Shown here piece after piece: positions 1 through 8,467 of a DNA stretch of 48,173 nt; the stretch's first letter is position 1; the number at the start of each line of letters is the position of its first letter. The notes under the pieces were generated by a model. That model saw nothing but the letters and a program-made list of their open reading frames with translations, was not told where the DNA came from and ran no database searches. The stretch comes from JAYFRE01 sp034926235 (GTDB lineage Bacteria; Pseudomonadota; Alphaproteobacteria; Rhodospirillales; Magnetospirillaceae): positions 1-48,173 of the forward strand of contig JAYFRE010000058.1 of NCBI GenBank assembly GCA_034926235.1. The letters are read 5' to 3'. Position numbers and translations under genes: made by a program.

Positions 1-211
1 GCGTGATCGGCTCGATATAGGTGGCGTCGGCCAGACCGGGGTCGGTCATGATCGTGGCGGGATTGGAGTTGACCAGGACGACCCGGTAGCCCTCCTCCTT
101 CAGCGCCTTACAGGCTTGCACCCCGGAATAATCGAATTCGCAGGCCTGGCCGATGACGATCGGACCTGCGCCGATGATCAGGATGGAGCGGATGTCCGTG
201 CGTTTTGGCAT
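1..211 (-). CDS. carB: carbamoyl-phosphate synthase large subunit, N-terminal fragment
   Basis: Only the first 70 codons lie inside the window; the gene continues beyond base 1. Reading down from the ATG at 211-209, the protein begins MPKRTDIRSILIIGAGPIVI and continues with the invariant GQACEFDYSGVQACKAL block and NSNPATIMTDPGLAD. This is the first ATP-grasp half of CarB, which makes carbamoyl phosphate for pyrimidine and arginine synthesis using ammonia channelled from CarA. No convincing Shine-Dalgarno sequence precedes the ATG. carA lies upstream on the same strand, so the order is carA-carB, separated by 126 bp that contain a GC-rich hairpin. The identity is certain; the rest of the gene cannot be assessed. 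Confidence 0.96.
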   Translation of the reverse strand, partial: MPKRTDIRSILIIGAGPIVIGQACEFDYSGVQACKALKEEGYRVVLVNSNPATIMTDPGLADATYIEPIT

Positions 212-264
212 CGTCGTGCTTTCGGAGAAGAGGCGTCGTTGGTTTCATCCCCCTAGGGGGAGCC

Positions 265-293
265 GGGCGGCGGATACGGGGAAACCGCCGCCC
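265..293 (-). other. GC-rich hairpin between carA and carB
   Basis: GGGCGGCGG at 265-273 is the exact reverse complement of CCGCCGCCC at 285-293, giving a 9-bp stem with an 11-nt loop in the carA-carB spacer. No U-run follows on the minus strand, so it does not look like a complete intrinsic terminator. It may stabilise or process the transcript between the two subunit genes. Confidence 0.55.
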
Positions 294-337
294 AGCGGTT
301 TCTTATACCTTAAAAGGCCGGCAAAGCGCAGGGGCCG

Positions 338-1522
338 CTATCCGGCCCGGGCCTGCATCATGTCCACGAACCGGCGGAACAGATAGTGGCTGTCCTGCGG
401 TCCGGGGCTGGCCTCGGGATGGTACTGGACCGAAAAGACCGGTTTCCCTTCGACCGTCAGACCTTCGACCGTGCCGTCGAACAGCGATAGATGGGAGACC
501 GAGACCCCGGCGGGCAGGCTGTCCGCAATCACCGCAAAGCCGTGGTTCTGGCTGGTGATCTCGACCTTGCCGGTGGCCAGATCCTTGACCGGGTGATTGG
601 CGCCGCGATGGCCGATCGCCATCTTGCGGGTCTTGCCGCCCAGGGCCAGCGCCAGAATTTGGGGGCCAAGGCAGATGCCGAACACAGGCAGGCCGGTTTT
701 CAGGATGGCCTGGATGGTGGGCACGGCGTAAACGCCGGTGGCGGCCGGATCGCCGGGGCCGTTCGACAGGAACACCCCGTCGGGGGCCAACGCCAGGATT
801 TCTTCGGCGGTGGCGGTGGCGGGCACCACGGTGACACGGCAGCCGGCGTCGGCCAGACAGCGCAGGATGTTGCGCTTGGCGCCGTAATCCACGGCCACGA
901 CATGGAAACGGGGGTGCTCCTGGCGGCCATAGCCTTCGCCCAGCCGCCAGCGGGTTTCGGTCCAGTCGTAATTCTGGCGGCAGGACACTTCCCGCGCCAA
1001 ATCCATGCCCTCAAGCCCGGGCCAGGCTGTGGCCTGACGCCACAGGGCGGGCAGGTCGAAATTCCCGTCCGGAGCGTGGACAAGGACGCCGGTCGGCGCG
1101 CCCGCCTCGCGGATGCGCCGGGTCAGGGCGCGGGTGTCGACCCCGACGATGGCGGGGATGCCGTGGCTTTTGAGCCAGGCGTCCAGAGAGCGGCTGGCGC
1201 GCCAGTTCGACGGGGTGGTGATGTCGGCATGCAGGATTGCGCCCCGGACCGCCGGGGTCAGGCTTTCCATATCTTCGGTATTGGCGCCGACATTGCCGAT
1301 ATGGGGGAAGGTGAAGGTGATGATCTGGCCGGCATAGCTGGGATCGGTCAGCGCTTCCTGATAACCGGTCATCGAGGTGTTGAAGACGACCTCGCCCACG
1401 GCCGTGGCGGCAGCGCCTGCGCCCTGTCCCCACAGGACCTGTCCGTCGGCCAGAACCAGGCTCGCGGTCGCGCCGGGCGGCGGCGGGCTGAAGGAGGGTG
1501 TTTCCGCCGGGTCGTGCGTCAT
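338..1522 (-). CDS. carA: carbamoyl-phosphate synthase small (glutaminase) subunit
   Basis: A 394-residue CarA, the glutamine amidotransferase subunit that hydrolyses glutamine and passes ammonia to CarB. The N-terminal CPSase small-chain domain contains the characteristic stretch GEVVFNTSMTGYQEALTDPS. The C-terminal class I GATase carries the nucleophile Cys284 in FGICLGPQ and the His368/Glu370 pair in QYHPEASPG. The start at MTHDPAETPS is preferred over an in-frame ATG 21 codons upstream, because AAGGA sits 7 nt before it and the extra residues are not CarA-like. It is transcribed toward carB from a good promoter at 1660-1688, with a leader of about 130 nt. Length and motifs are normal for the family. 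Confidence 0.97.
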   Translation of the reverse strand: MTHDPAETPSFSPPPPGATASLVLADGQVLWGQGAGAAATAVGEVVFNTSMTGYQEALTDPSYAGQIITFTFPHIGNVGANTEDMESLTPAVRGAILHADITTPSNWRASRSLDAWLKSHGIPAIVGVDTRALTRRIREAGAPTGVLVHAPDGNFDLPALWRQATAWPGLEGMDLAREVSCRQNYDWTETRWRLGEGYGRQEHPRFHVVAVDYGAKRNILRCLADAGCRVTVVPATATAEEILALAPDGVFLSNGPGDPAATGVYAVPTIQAILKTGLPVFGICLGPQILALALGGKTRKMAIGHRGANHPVKDLATGKVEITSQNHGFAVIADSLPAGVSVSHLSLFDGTVEGLTVEGKPVFSVQYHPEASPGPQDSHYLFRRFVDMMQARAG

Positions 1523-1659
1523 CGGCAATCCTTGAATAAAAGGTCGGGGCCGCGCGCCACCGTCCCTTCCCCGGCAATTAAGCAAGCGAAATCGCCGCTA
1601 TTCAACCTCATGGCGAACGAGAAGCGAAGAGCGGAACGATGGCAGGCAAATCGGCCTCG

Positions 1660-1688
1660 TAGATAGGCAAAACATGGCTGTGCGTCAA
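1660..1688 (-). promoter_or_regulatory. carA promoter (sigma-70 type)
   Basis: On the minus strand TTGACG (1688-1683), preceded by C to give CTTGAC, is followed after exactly 17 bp by TATCTA (1665-1660, with C before it). This closely matches the alphaproteobacterial housekeeping consensus. Transcription would start near 1653 and give a leader of about 130 nt before carA. No attenuator or riboswitch is evident in that leader. Confidence 0.65.
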
Positions 1689-1856
1689 GGGGGCTGATAG
1701 CCGTGAGCGCTGTATTGTCGAGGATGGGGATGCGCGTGTTTCGTTCTCAATTAGGCTAAACGAGGCATCTGCATGGTTGCTTCCACCCCCCGGAGCGCGG
1801 CAATCTTGGGACCTTGGTCCCATGACCTGGTCGTTCCGAAGGGGATAAGAACGCAT
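1689..1856. other. intergenic region between divergent carA and phosphodiesterase genes
   Basis: The divergent gap between the carA and 1857 start codons is 334 bp; this is the part not explained by the carA promoter. A perfect 14-bp palindrome, GGGACC-TT-GGTCCC, lies at 1808-1821, 36 bp before the downstream start codon. It could be a small hairpin or an operator. The short reading frames here do not look like genes. Confidence 0.4.
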
Positions 1857-2654
1857 ATGCTCGTCGCTCAAATCACCGACACCCACATCCGGGCAGGCGG
1901 CGAACCCGCCTGCGGAGGCCGGGTCGATACGGCCCGGTTCCTTCGCCGCGCCGTGGAACGGATCAACGCTTTTTCTCCCGCCATCGATGCGGTCATCCTG
2001 TCGGGCGATCTGGCCGATGACGGCAGCGCCGCGGCCTATGCCGCCGCCGCCGACATCTTGGGCGCGTTACGGCCTCCCTTGTTCGCGGTGCCGGGCAATC
2101 ACGACGAACGGGATTTGTTTCGCGCCGTGTTCGGCGGCGGCTTCCTCGATCCGGCCCTGCCGTTCTGTGCGGGCGTCGCCGAGGGGTTCCCCTTGCGCCT
2201 GATCGGTCTGGATAGCTCTTTGCCCGGTTTGCCCCAGGGTGAGATCGGCGATTGGCAGATCGATTGGCTGGCCTCTGCCCTGGCGCGCGGTTCCGCCCGT
2301 CCGACGCTGATCTTTGTCCATCATCCGCCTTTCGCCTCTGGCATTTCCCGCATGGACGCGATGGGGCTGCGGGACGGCGACCGGCTGATCGCCTTGCTGG
2401 CGCGCCATCCTCAAATTCGCCATCTGGCCTGCGGCCATCTGCACCGGGCGATGGAAACGTCGCTTTATGGCCTTCCGGTCAGCGTCGGGCCGTCGCCGGC
2501 TCATGCCGTGGTGCTCGAACTGGGGCCTTCTCAGACGCTGGACTTCTCCTTGGAGCCGCCGATGTTGCGTCTGTTCCGCTTCAACCCCGCCGATGACGGG
2601 CTGGTTTCGCATCTGATTTTCGTCGATTCCGCGCCGGGGCCGTTCCCGTTCTGA
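1857..2654 (+). CDS. calcineurin-like metallophosphoesterase (cyclic nucleotide phosphodiesterase family)
   Basis: A 265-residue class III cyclic-nucleotide phosphodiesterase-like protein (CpdA/GpdQ family). All five metallophosphoesterase motifs are visible: D8-x-H10 in QITDTH, D50 in LSGDLADDG, N80-H81 in PGNHDE, H154/H155 in VHHPPF and G192-H-L-H195. These bind a dinuclear metal centre. By family, substrates are cAMP or simple phosphodiesters; the sequence alone does not choose between them. The start at MLVAQITDTH is chosen because motif I begins at residue 8 and AAGGGGATAAG precedes it. An in-frame ATG 28 codons upstream adds non-family sequence. Cytoplasmic, with no signal peptide, and apparently a single-gene unit ahead of yqeY. 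Confidence 0.85.
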   Translation: MLVAQITDTHIRAGGEPACGGRVDTARFLRRAVERINAFSPAIDAVILSGDLADDGSAAAYAAAADILGALRPPLFAVPGNHDERDLFRAVFGGGFLDPALPFCAGVAEGFPLRLIGLDSSLPGLPQGEIGDWQIDWLASALARGSARPTLIFVHHPPFASGISRMDAMGLRDGDRLIALLARHPQIRHLACGHLHRAMETSLYGLPVSVGPSPAHAVVLELGPSQTLDFSLEPPMLRLFRFNPADDGLVSHLIFVDSAPGPFPF

Positions 2655-2751
2655 TTTTCCGCCGCCGTCAGGAACCGGTTTGACATGGATTTGGATGCGG
2701 TTTGCCTGTAGTCTTCCGGACCTTCGATAAAACGTGACGAGGGGACGAGCG

Positions 2752-3207
2752 ATGCTGCGTCAGCAGCTCAAGGATTCGTTGAAGGCCGCCATGCTGGAGA
2801 AAGACGCGCGCCGTCTTTCCACCGTCCGGCTGATTCTGGCGGCGCTCAAGGACCGCGACATCGCCGCGCGGCCCGAAGGCCGCAGCGATGGCATTTCGGA
2901 CGACGAGATTCTGCAGATGCTGCAATCGATGATCAAGCAGCGCCGGGACAGCATCGCCCTTTACGAACAGGGCGGCCGCGCCGATCTGGCCCGCCAGGAA
3001 GGCGAAGAGATCGTCATCATCCAGGGTTTCATGCCGGCACAGATGTCCGAGGCGGAAACCGAGGCTGCGATCGCCGCTCTTATCGAGGAGATCGGGGCCG
3101 CTAGCCTTAAGGATATGGGTCGGACCATGGCGGCGCTGAAGGAGCGTTTCGCCGGACGGATGGATTTCGGCAAGGCGAGCGGCCTGGTCAAAGGCAAGCT
3201 CGGCTGA
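2752..3207 (+). CDS. GatB/YqeY domain-containing protein
   Basis: A 151-residue YqeY-family protein. It opens MLRQQLKDSLKAAMLEKD, a family hallmark, and carries helical segments related to the tRNA-binding tail of GatB (KDMGRTMAALKERFAGRMDF). The family is thought to relate to tRNA-dependent amidation, but its role is unproven. The start is the ATG preceded by GAGGGGACGAGC; an in-frame ATG six codons upstream lacks such a site. It lies 49 bp before dnaG, the common alphaproteobacterial yqeY-dnaG-rpoD arrangement. A TTGACA at 2680-2685 could be the -35 of its promoter, but no good -10 follows at the right distance. Confidence 0.9.
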   Translation: MLRQQLKDSLKAAMLEKDARRLSTVRLILAALKDRDIAARPEGRSDGISDDEILQMLQSMIKQRRDSIALYEQGGRADLARQEGEEIVIIQGFMPAQMSEAETEAAIAALIEEIGAASLKDMGRTMAALKERFAGRMDFGKASGLVKGKLG

Positions 3208-3256
3208 ACTTCCGTCACGGTATTTTTTGGGTCCTTGTGGGTGAGGGGCGATCCTA

Positions 3257-5101
3257 ATGGCGTTCCCGCCGTCTTTTCTTGATGAGTTGCGCGCGCGGCT
3301 GACATTGTCCTCGGTGGTGGGGCGCCATGTGCGTCTTGTCCGCAAGGGGCGCGATCATCTCGGACTCTGCCCGTTTCACAACGAGAAGACGCCGAGCTTT
3401 ACCGTCAATGACGCGAAGGGGTTCTATCACTGCTTCGGCTGCGGCGCGCATGGCGACGTCATCGCCTTTGCGATGAATCTTCAGTCCTTGAGCTTTCCCG
3501 AGGCGGTCGAGCGTCTGGCCGCCGAGGCGGGGCTGGAGGTGCCGGCCCAACTGCCGGGCGAACGCGAGCGCGCACAGAAAGCGGCGTCGCTGCATGAAGC
3601 GCTGGAGGCGGCGGCTGTTTTCTTCGAGAAGACTCTGCGGCGTCCGGTAGGGAGATCCGGACTCGATTACCTGACCCGGCGCGGTCTGGACGAGGCGACG
3701 ATCGCACGGTTCCGGCTGGGCTTCGCGCCTGATTCGCGCACGGCGCTGAAACAGGCCCTGACCGAGGCGGGCATCCCGGAGGCGCTGTCCGTCGAGGCCG
3801 GCCTTTTGATTCGGCCCGATGGACCGGGCGACAGCTACGACCGCTTCCGGGGCCGGGTGACATTCCCGATTACCGACCGGCGAGGAAGGGTCGTCGCTTT
3901 CGGCGGACGCATCTTGAATGACGGGCAGCCGAAATATCTGAATTCTCCTGAAACGCCCCTGTTCCACAAGGGGAGCATGCTCTACGGCCTGGCCCAGGCG
4001 CGCGAGGCGGCGGCGCGCGCCGGTTCCGTCATCGTCGCCGAAGGCTATATGGACGTCATTGCTCTGGCCTCGGCCGGATTCGCCCATGCCGTCGCGCCGC
4101 TGGGGACGGCTCTGACCGAAACCCAGATCGAATTGCTCTGGACGATGGCCGCCGAGCCGGTCCTGTGCCTGGATGGCGACGAAGCCGGACGCCGCGCGGC
4201 CGAACGCGCGGCGCTGCGGGCGCTGCCGCATCTGAAGCCGGGGCGGAGCTTGCGCTTCGCGCTGTTGCCGACGCCGGAGGACCCGGACAGTCTGATCCGC
4301 GCCAAAGGCGCCAGGGCCATGGCCGAGGTGGTGGCCCTGGCGCAACCCTTGCATGAGATGCTCTGGAGTCATGCCCTGTCCGGCCATTCCATCGACACGC
4401 CCGAACGCCGGGCGGCGCTGGAAGCGGCGTTGGCTGATCTGGCCGGACAGATCGCCGACTCGTCCGTGCGCGAACAGTATCAGCGCCTTTTCAAAGACCG
4501 GTTATGGGAATTGATGCGCGGTCGCCGCGCACGTCCGGCCTTCGTCCCTGGAAGACGAAGCGTTCCGGGACGGATGAATGTTCGTCCGCGTTCCATCGAC
4601 CGGGGGATGGATGGCCGTTTGCCGGGGGCTGGATTGCCGCCGCGTCCCCGTCCGGCCCCGGCGGTGCAGGAAGGTTTGCTTTTATGGATTGTGATCCGTC
4701 ATCCCGCCTTGCTGGAAGAGGTAGCCGAACGTCTGGGGAGCCTGCTTTTCGCGGATTCCGAACTTGACAAGCTTCGAGGTGAAGTCTTAAAGCAGCTTGG
4801 CGGCTGGGGGAGCCTTGATTCCGAGCAGGCACTGCTCTACCTGAAAGAGCATGGATTCTCCTGGAGCTTAAGCAGCCTTGTCGATGGTGGCGCCTTGGAA
4901 ACGAAAGACGCCATCGATCCCGATTCGTCGATCGAGGCAGCGCGCGGCCTGTGGGAACACGTTTATAAACTCTATACGGAAAAGGACCTGTCCGCTGAAC
5001 TCCGGCATGCCGAACAGCGTTTGGGTGCCGATTTGTCGGAAGAGTCCTTGGCTTATTTGACCGCCTTGTGGACCCTGATGAACCAGGAACCGGATTCTTA
5101 A
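3257..5101 (+). CDS. dnaG: DNA primase
   Basis: Full-length 614-residue DnaG, which makes RNA primers at the replication fork with DnaB helicase. The N-terminal CHC2 zinc ribbon is complete (C38, H41, C59, C62). The TOPRIM catalytic core has E262 in VAEGYMD and the D306-x-D308 pair in LDGDEAGRR. The C-terminal third, from about residue 440, contains a Pro/Arg-rich linker (RPAFVPGRRSVPGRMNVRPR) and a divergent helicase-interaction domain. The ATG is preceded by GAGGGGCG at good spacing. It is followed by rpoD 159 bp downstream, the classical macromolecular-synthesis linkage without rpsU. Length is typical for the class. Confidence 0.97.
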   Translation: MAFPPSFLDELRARLTLSSVVGRHVRLVRKGRDHLGLCPFHNEKTPSFTVNDAKGFYHCFGCGAHGDVIAFAMNLQSLSFPEAVERLAAEAGLEVPAQLPGERERAQKAASLHEALEAAAVFFEKTLRRPVGRSGLDYLTRRGLDEATIARFRLGFAPDSRTALKQALTEAGIPEALSVEAGLLIRPDGPGDSYDRFRGRVTFPITDRRGRVVAFGGRILNDGQPKYLNSPETPLFHKGSMLYGLAQAREAAARAGSVIVAEGYMDVIALASAGFAHAVAPLGTALTETQIELLWTMAAEPVLCLDGDEAGRRAAERAALRALPHLKPGRSLRFALLPTPEDPDSLIRAKGARAMAEVVALAQPLHEMLWSHALSGHSIDTPERRAALEAALADLAGQIADSSVREQYQRLFKDRLWELMRGRRARPAFVPGRRSVPGRMNVRPRSIDRGMDGRLPGAGLPPRPRPAPAVQEGLLLWIVIRHPALLEEVAERLGSLLFADSELDKLRGEVLKQLGGWGSLDSEQALLYLKEHGFSWSLSSLVDGGALETKDAIDPDSSIEAARGLWEHVYKLYTEKDLSAELRHAEQRLGADLSEESLAYLTALWTLMNQEPDS

Positions 5102-5125
5102 AAAGCGATTGGGACCTGCATTTTT

Positions 5126-5151
5126 CCCGGACCGTCCGTCAGGACGCCGGG
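5126..5151 (+). other. imperfect hairpin between dnaG and rpoD
   Basis: CCCGG (5126-5130) pairs with CCGGG (5147-5151), and inside it GTCC pairs with GGAC around a GTCA loop. The structure begins 24 nt after the dnaG stop codon. No U-run follows on the plus strand, so it is more likely an RNA-processing or pause structure than an efficient terminator. The remainder of the spacer up to rpoD shows no convincing promoter. Confidence 0.4.
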
Positions 5152-5260
5152 AGCGGGAAAAGCGGGAATATAAAACCGTCCCTCTTCGGCGGGATGGGTG
5201 AGAGATACCCCGGAAATAGGGTGTCAGGGGTTTGGGCGCGGACTTGGGAGCGGTGAGTGT

Positions 5261-7267
5261 ATGGCTAACAAAGCGACGAACACGGCGGATGTTTCGGAAT
5301 CCCAGGAAGAGCATCTCGACGGGCCATTGCTCGATAATCTGGGGATCGCGGTCAAGAAGATGGTGGCACGCGGCAAGGAGCGGGGCTACGTCACCTATGA
5401 CGAGCTGAACGCCGCCCTGCCGCCCGAAGAAGTGTCTTCGGAACAGATCGAAGACACGATGGCCATGCTCTCCGAGATGGGCATCAATCTGGTCGAGAAC
5501 GAGGAAGCCGAGGAAGCCGCAACGGGCGAGCCCGAGGCCGCCGCCGACGGCGAATCCTCTACGGCCGGCAATGTGGACGAAGAGGATCTGGGTCGCACCG
5601 ACGATCCCGTGCGCATGTATCTGCGCGAAATGGGATCGGTCGAGCTGCTGTCGCGCGAGGGCGAGATTGCCATCGCCAAGCGCATCGAAGCCGGTCGCGA
5701 GATGATGATCGGCGGCATTTGCGAAAGCCCGATGACGATTCGCGCCGTGCTGGATTGGCGTGACGCGCTGGTCGAAGGCAAGATGCTGCTGCGCGACATC
5801 ATCGATCTCGACGCCACCTATGGCAGCCCGCGGGCCGATATGTCCGAGGACGAGCTTGAGGCCGGCCCGCCCGAGGAAGTCGACGGCGCCGCCGCAGGCG
5901 AGGAAAAGGCTGGGCCGTCCGGCGATTCCGCGGATGAGGAGCTGGAAGGCGCCGGCGCGGACATCGAGGGCGAGAGTGAGGGTGAGGGCGAGGAAAACGC
6001 CGTTTCGCTCGCATCGATGGAAATCGAATTGCTGCCCAAGGTGATCGAGACTTTCGCCTCTATCGCCGCGACCTACGCCAAGATGTCGAAACTGCAGGAA
6101 GCCCGGCTCACGGCCTTGCAGAAGGGCGACAAGGTGCCGCCGACGACCGAGCGGCGGTATGAGAAGCTGCGCGCCGAGATGGTCCATCTGATGGACGGCG
6201 TGCATCTGAACAACGCCCGCATCGAACATCTGGTCGATCACATGAACGGCCTGAACCGGCGGCTGATCGGCCTTGAAGGCAAGCTTTTGCGCCTGGCCGA
6301 ATCGTGCCGTATCAAGCGGCAGGACTTCCTGGACGGCTATTTCGGCAACGAGCTTGATCCCAACTGGCTGGAACGCGTCGCCGCGCGGCCCGGACGCGGT
6401 TGGAAGGATTTCACCACCAAGCACGCGGAAGAGGTCAACACCCTGCGCGGCCATATCGGCGCGGTGTCGCAGGAAGCCGGGCTGCCGATCTCGGAATGGC
6501 GGCGCATCGTCGCTACGGTGCAGAAGGGCGAACGCGACGCCAGTCGCGCCAAGAAGGAGATGATCGAGGCCAATCTGCGTCTGGTCATCTCGATCGCCAA
6601 GAAATACACCAATCGCGGGCTTCAGTTCCTGGATCTGATCCAGGAGGGCAATATCGGCCTGATGAAGGCGGTTGATCAGTTTGTATACCGGCGCGGCTAC
6701 AAATTCTCGACCTACGCCACCTGGTGGATTCGCCAGGCGATCACCCGTTCGATCGCCGATCAGGCGCGGACCATCCGCATCCCGGTGCATATGATCGAGA
6801 CCATCAACAAGCTGGTCCGCACCAGCCGCCAGATGCTGCACGAGATCGGCCGCGAACCGACGCCGGAGGAATTGGCGGAAAAACTGACCATGCCGCTGGA
6901 AAAAGTGCGCAAGGTCCTGAAGATCGCCAAGGAACCGATCAGCCTCGAAACCCCGATCGGCGACGAGGAAGACAGCCATCTGGGCGATTTCATCGAGGAC
7001 AAGAACGCGATTCTGCCGCTGGACGCCGCGATCCAGGCGAATTTGCGCGAAACCACCACACGGGTTCTGGCCAGCCTGACCCCGCGCGAAGAGAGGGTCT
7101 TGCGGATGCGGTTCGGCATCGGCATGAACACCGACCACACGCTGGAAGAAGTCGGCCAGCAATTCTCGGTCACGCGCGAACGTATCCGCCAGATCGAGGC
7201 CAAGGCGTTGCGCAAGCTGAAACATCCCAGCCGGTCGCGCAAGCTGCGGAGCTTCCTGGACACCTAA
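5261..7267 (+). CDS. rpoD: RNA polymerase housekeeping sigma factor RpoD (sigma-70)
   Basis: A 668-residue primary sigma factor. Region 1.1 lies at about residues 25-85 (VTYDELNAALPPEEVSSEQI) and region 1.2 around DPVRMYLREMGSVELLSREG. A long non-conserved region with an unusually acidic Glu/Asp/Gly-rich stretch lies at about residues 195-250. Regions 2.1-2.4 start near residue 440 (RLVISIAKKYTNRGLQFLDL, with YATWWIRQAI for -10 recognition). Region 4.2 starts near residue 626 (TLEEVGQQFSVTRERIRQIE). The start MANKATNTAD is chosen because the 21 in-frame codons upstream are not family-like and GGTGAG lies just before the ATG. A strong terminator follows at 7297. It sets promoter recognition for the CTTGNN-N17-CTATNN sites seen in this window. 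Confidence 0.97.
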   Translation: MANKATNTADVSESQEEHLDGPLLDNLGIAVKKMVARGKERGYVTYDELNAALPPEEVSSEQIEDTMAMLSEMGINLVENEEAEEAATGEPEAAADGESSTAGNVDEEDLGRTDDPVRMYLREMGSVELLSREGEIAIAKRIEAGREMMIGGICESPMTIRAVLDWRDALVEGKMLLRDIIDLDATYGSPRADMSEDELEAGPPEEVDGAAAGEEKAGPSGDSADEELEGAGADIEGESEGEGEENAVSLASMEIELLPKVIETFASIAATYAKMSKLQEARLTALQKGDKVPPTTERRYEKLRAEMVHLMDGVHLNNARIEHLVDHMNGLNRRLIGLEGKLLRLAESCRIKRQDFLDGYFGNELDPNWLERVAARPGRGWKDFTTKHAEEVNTLRGHIGAVSQEAGLPISEWRRIVATVQKGERDASRAKKEMIEANLRLVISIAKKYTNRGLQFLDLIQEGNIGLMKAVDQFVYRRGYKFSTYATWWIRQAITRSIADQARTIRIPVHMIETINKLVRTSRQMLHEIGREPTPEELAEKLTMPLEKVRKVLKIAKEPISLETPIGDEEDSHLGDFIEDKNAILPLDAAIQANLRETTTRVLASLTPREERVLRMRFGIGMNTDHTLEEVGQQFSVTRERIRQIEAKALRKLKHPSRSRKLRSFLDT

Positions 7268-7296
7268 CGGCTTCAACGGCCATGAAGAAAACGGAT

Positions 7297-7330
7297 GGGG
7301 CGGGCTTTTCTTAAAGCCTGCCCCATTTTC
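7297..7330 (+). terminator. rho-independent terminator of rpoD
   Basis: A 12-bp stem, GGGGCGGGCTTT (7297-7308) with AAAGCCTGCCCC (7313-7324), has one G-U pair and a TCTT loop. ATTTTC follows. It lies 29 bp past the rpoD stop codon. Confidence 0.9.
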
Positions 7331-7421
7331 TATCGGGCCGAACTTTCCAGCCAATGCGCTGTCCTGCCCGGCGCTCTCTAGATTCCCTCAGCCATCTCTC
7401 GCCGGTTTTGACAGGGCGAGC

Positions 7422-7474
7422 TTGAAGCGCGGGCGATGAGTCGATATTGTTCATATATAAGATTATTTGTTCAT
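7422..7474 (+). promoter_or_regulatory. candidate promoter with paired direct-repeat operator upstream of the aldehyde dehydrogenase gene
   Basis: TTGAAG (7422-7427) and TATTGT (7445-7450) are 17 bp apart and could be -35 and -10 elements. The octamer TTGTTCAT occurs twice, at 7447-7454 and 7467-7474, exactly 20 bp (about two helical turns) apart. It sits in a markedly AT-rich patch beginning about 50 bp before the start codon. The first copy overlaps the -10. This looks like a site for a dimeric regulator, but the regulator cannot be named. Confidence 0.45.
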
Positions 7475-7525
7475 TATACAGAACTAACAATCCGATAAGA
7501 CGACCACCGGCTTCGGGGAGCAAAC

Positions 7526-8467
7526 ATGGCCAGAATCCGTTGCGCAATCATCGGTTCGGGGAATATCGGTACGGACCTGATGATCAAGGTGATGCGTTCC
7601 GCGCGCCATCTGGAGATGGGGGCGATGGTCGGCATCGATCCTCAATCCGATGGGCTTCAACGGGCGGCTCGTTTGGGTATCCCCGTCACGCATGAGGGTA
7701 TCGACGGTCTTCTGCGCTTGCCGGGTTACAAGGAGATCGGCATCGTCTTCGATGCAACCTCGGCGGCGACGCATCAGCACCATGACGCTCTGCTGCGCCG
7801 GGATGGCAAGAAGATCATCGATCTGACTCCGGCGGCGATCGGGCCTTTCACCATCCCGGTGATCAATGGCGCGGCGACGCTGGACGCCCCGAACGTGAAT
7901 ATGGTGACCTGCGGCGGCCAGGCGACGATTCCGATGATCTATGCGGTCAGAAGGGCGTCGGAGCGCGTCCTTTATGCCGAGATCGTCGCTTCGATCGCCT
8001 CGAAATCGGCTGGACCCGGCACACGGGCCAATATCGACGAATTCACCGAAACCACCGCCAAGGCCATCGAGGTGCTGGGCGGGGCCGAACGCGGCAAGGC
8101 GGTGATCATCCTCAACCCGGCCGAACCGCCTTTGATGATGCGCGATACGGTGTTCGTGCTGTCCCAGGGCGGAGATCGGGGCGCGATCCGGGAATCGGTC
8201 GCGGCGATGGCCGAGGCGGTGCAACGTTATGTCCCCGGTTACCGGTTGAAGCAGGAGGTGCAGTTCGAATCGATCGATGATTCCGCGCCGGTCCGCATTC
8301 CGGGACTTGGCCCCGTTTCGGGGCTGAAAAGCACGATCCTGCTCGAAGTCGAGGGGGCGGCTCATTATCTGCCTGCCTATGCCGGCAATCTCGACATCAT
8401 GACCTCGGCGGCCCTGGTTACGGCCGAAAACTGGGCGGCGGCCCAGCGTGAGAAGGAGATGGCGTGA
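7526..8467 (+). CDS. mhpF: acetaldehyde dehydrogenase (acetylating)
   Basis: A 313-residue CoA-acylating acetaldehyde dehydrogenase (MhpF/BphJ/DmpF family) that converts acetaldehyde, NAD+ and CoA to acetyl-CoA. The N-terminal Rossmann motif GSGNIGTD is at residues 10-17 and the catalytic Cys129 is in NMVTCGGQATIP. The following SKSAGPGTRANIDEFTETT and the C-terminal AGNLDIMTSAAL match the family. The protein normally forms a channelling complex with 4-hydroxy-2-oxovalerate aldolase, and that gene follows with a one-base TGATG overlap, indicating translational coupling. GGGGAG precedes the ATG. AT-rich direct repeats lie upstream. Length is typical. Confidence 0.95.
   Translation: MARIRCAIIGSGNIGTDLMIKVMRSARHLEMGAMVGIDPQSDGLQRAARLGIPVTHEGIDGLLRLPGYKEIGIVFDATSAATHQHHDALLRRDGKKIIDLTPAAIGPFTIPVINGAATLDAPNVNMVTCGGQATIPMIYAVRRASERVLYAEIVASIASKSAGPGTRANIDEFTETTAKAIEVLGGAERGKAVIILNPAEPPLMMRDTVFVLSQGGDRGAIRESVAAMAEAVQRYVPGYRLKQEVQFESIDDSAPVRIPGLGPVSGLKSTILLEVEGAAHYLPAYAGNLDIMTSAALVTAENWAAAQREKEMA

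Noticed and set aside
1608..1886. 92-codon minus-strand frame upstream of carA
   Set aside because: It overlaps the carA promoter and the start of the phosphodiesterase gene, and has no ribosome site or recognisable sequence.
4868..7354. 828-codon open frame on the minus strand opposite rpoD
   Set aside because: Antisense shadow of rpoD produced by high GC at codon position 3; no family motifs and no ribosome site, while the plus strand encodes a complete sigma factor.
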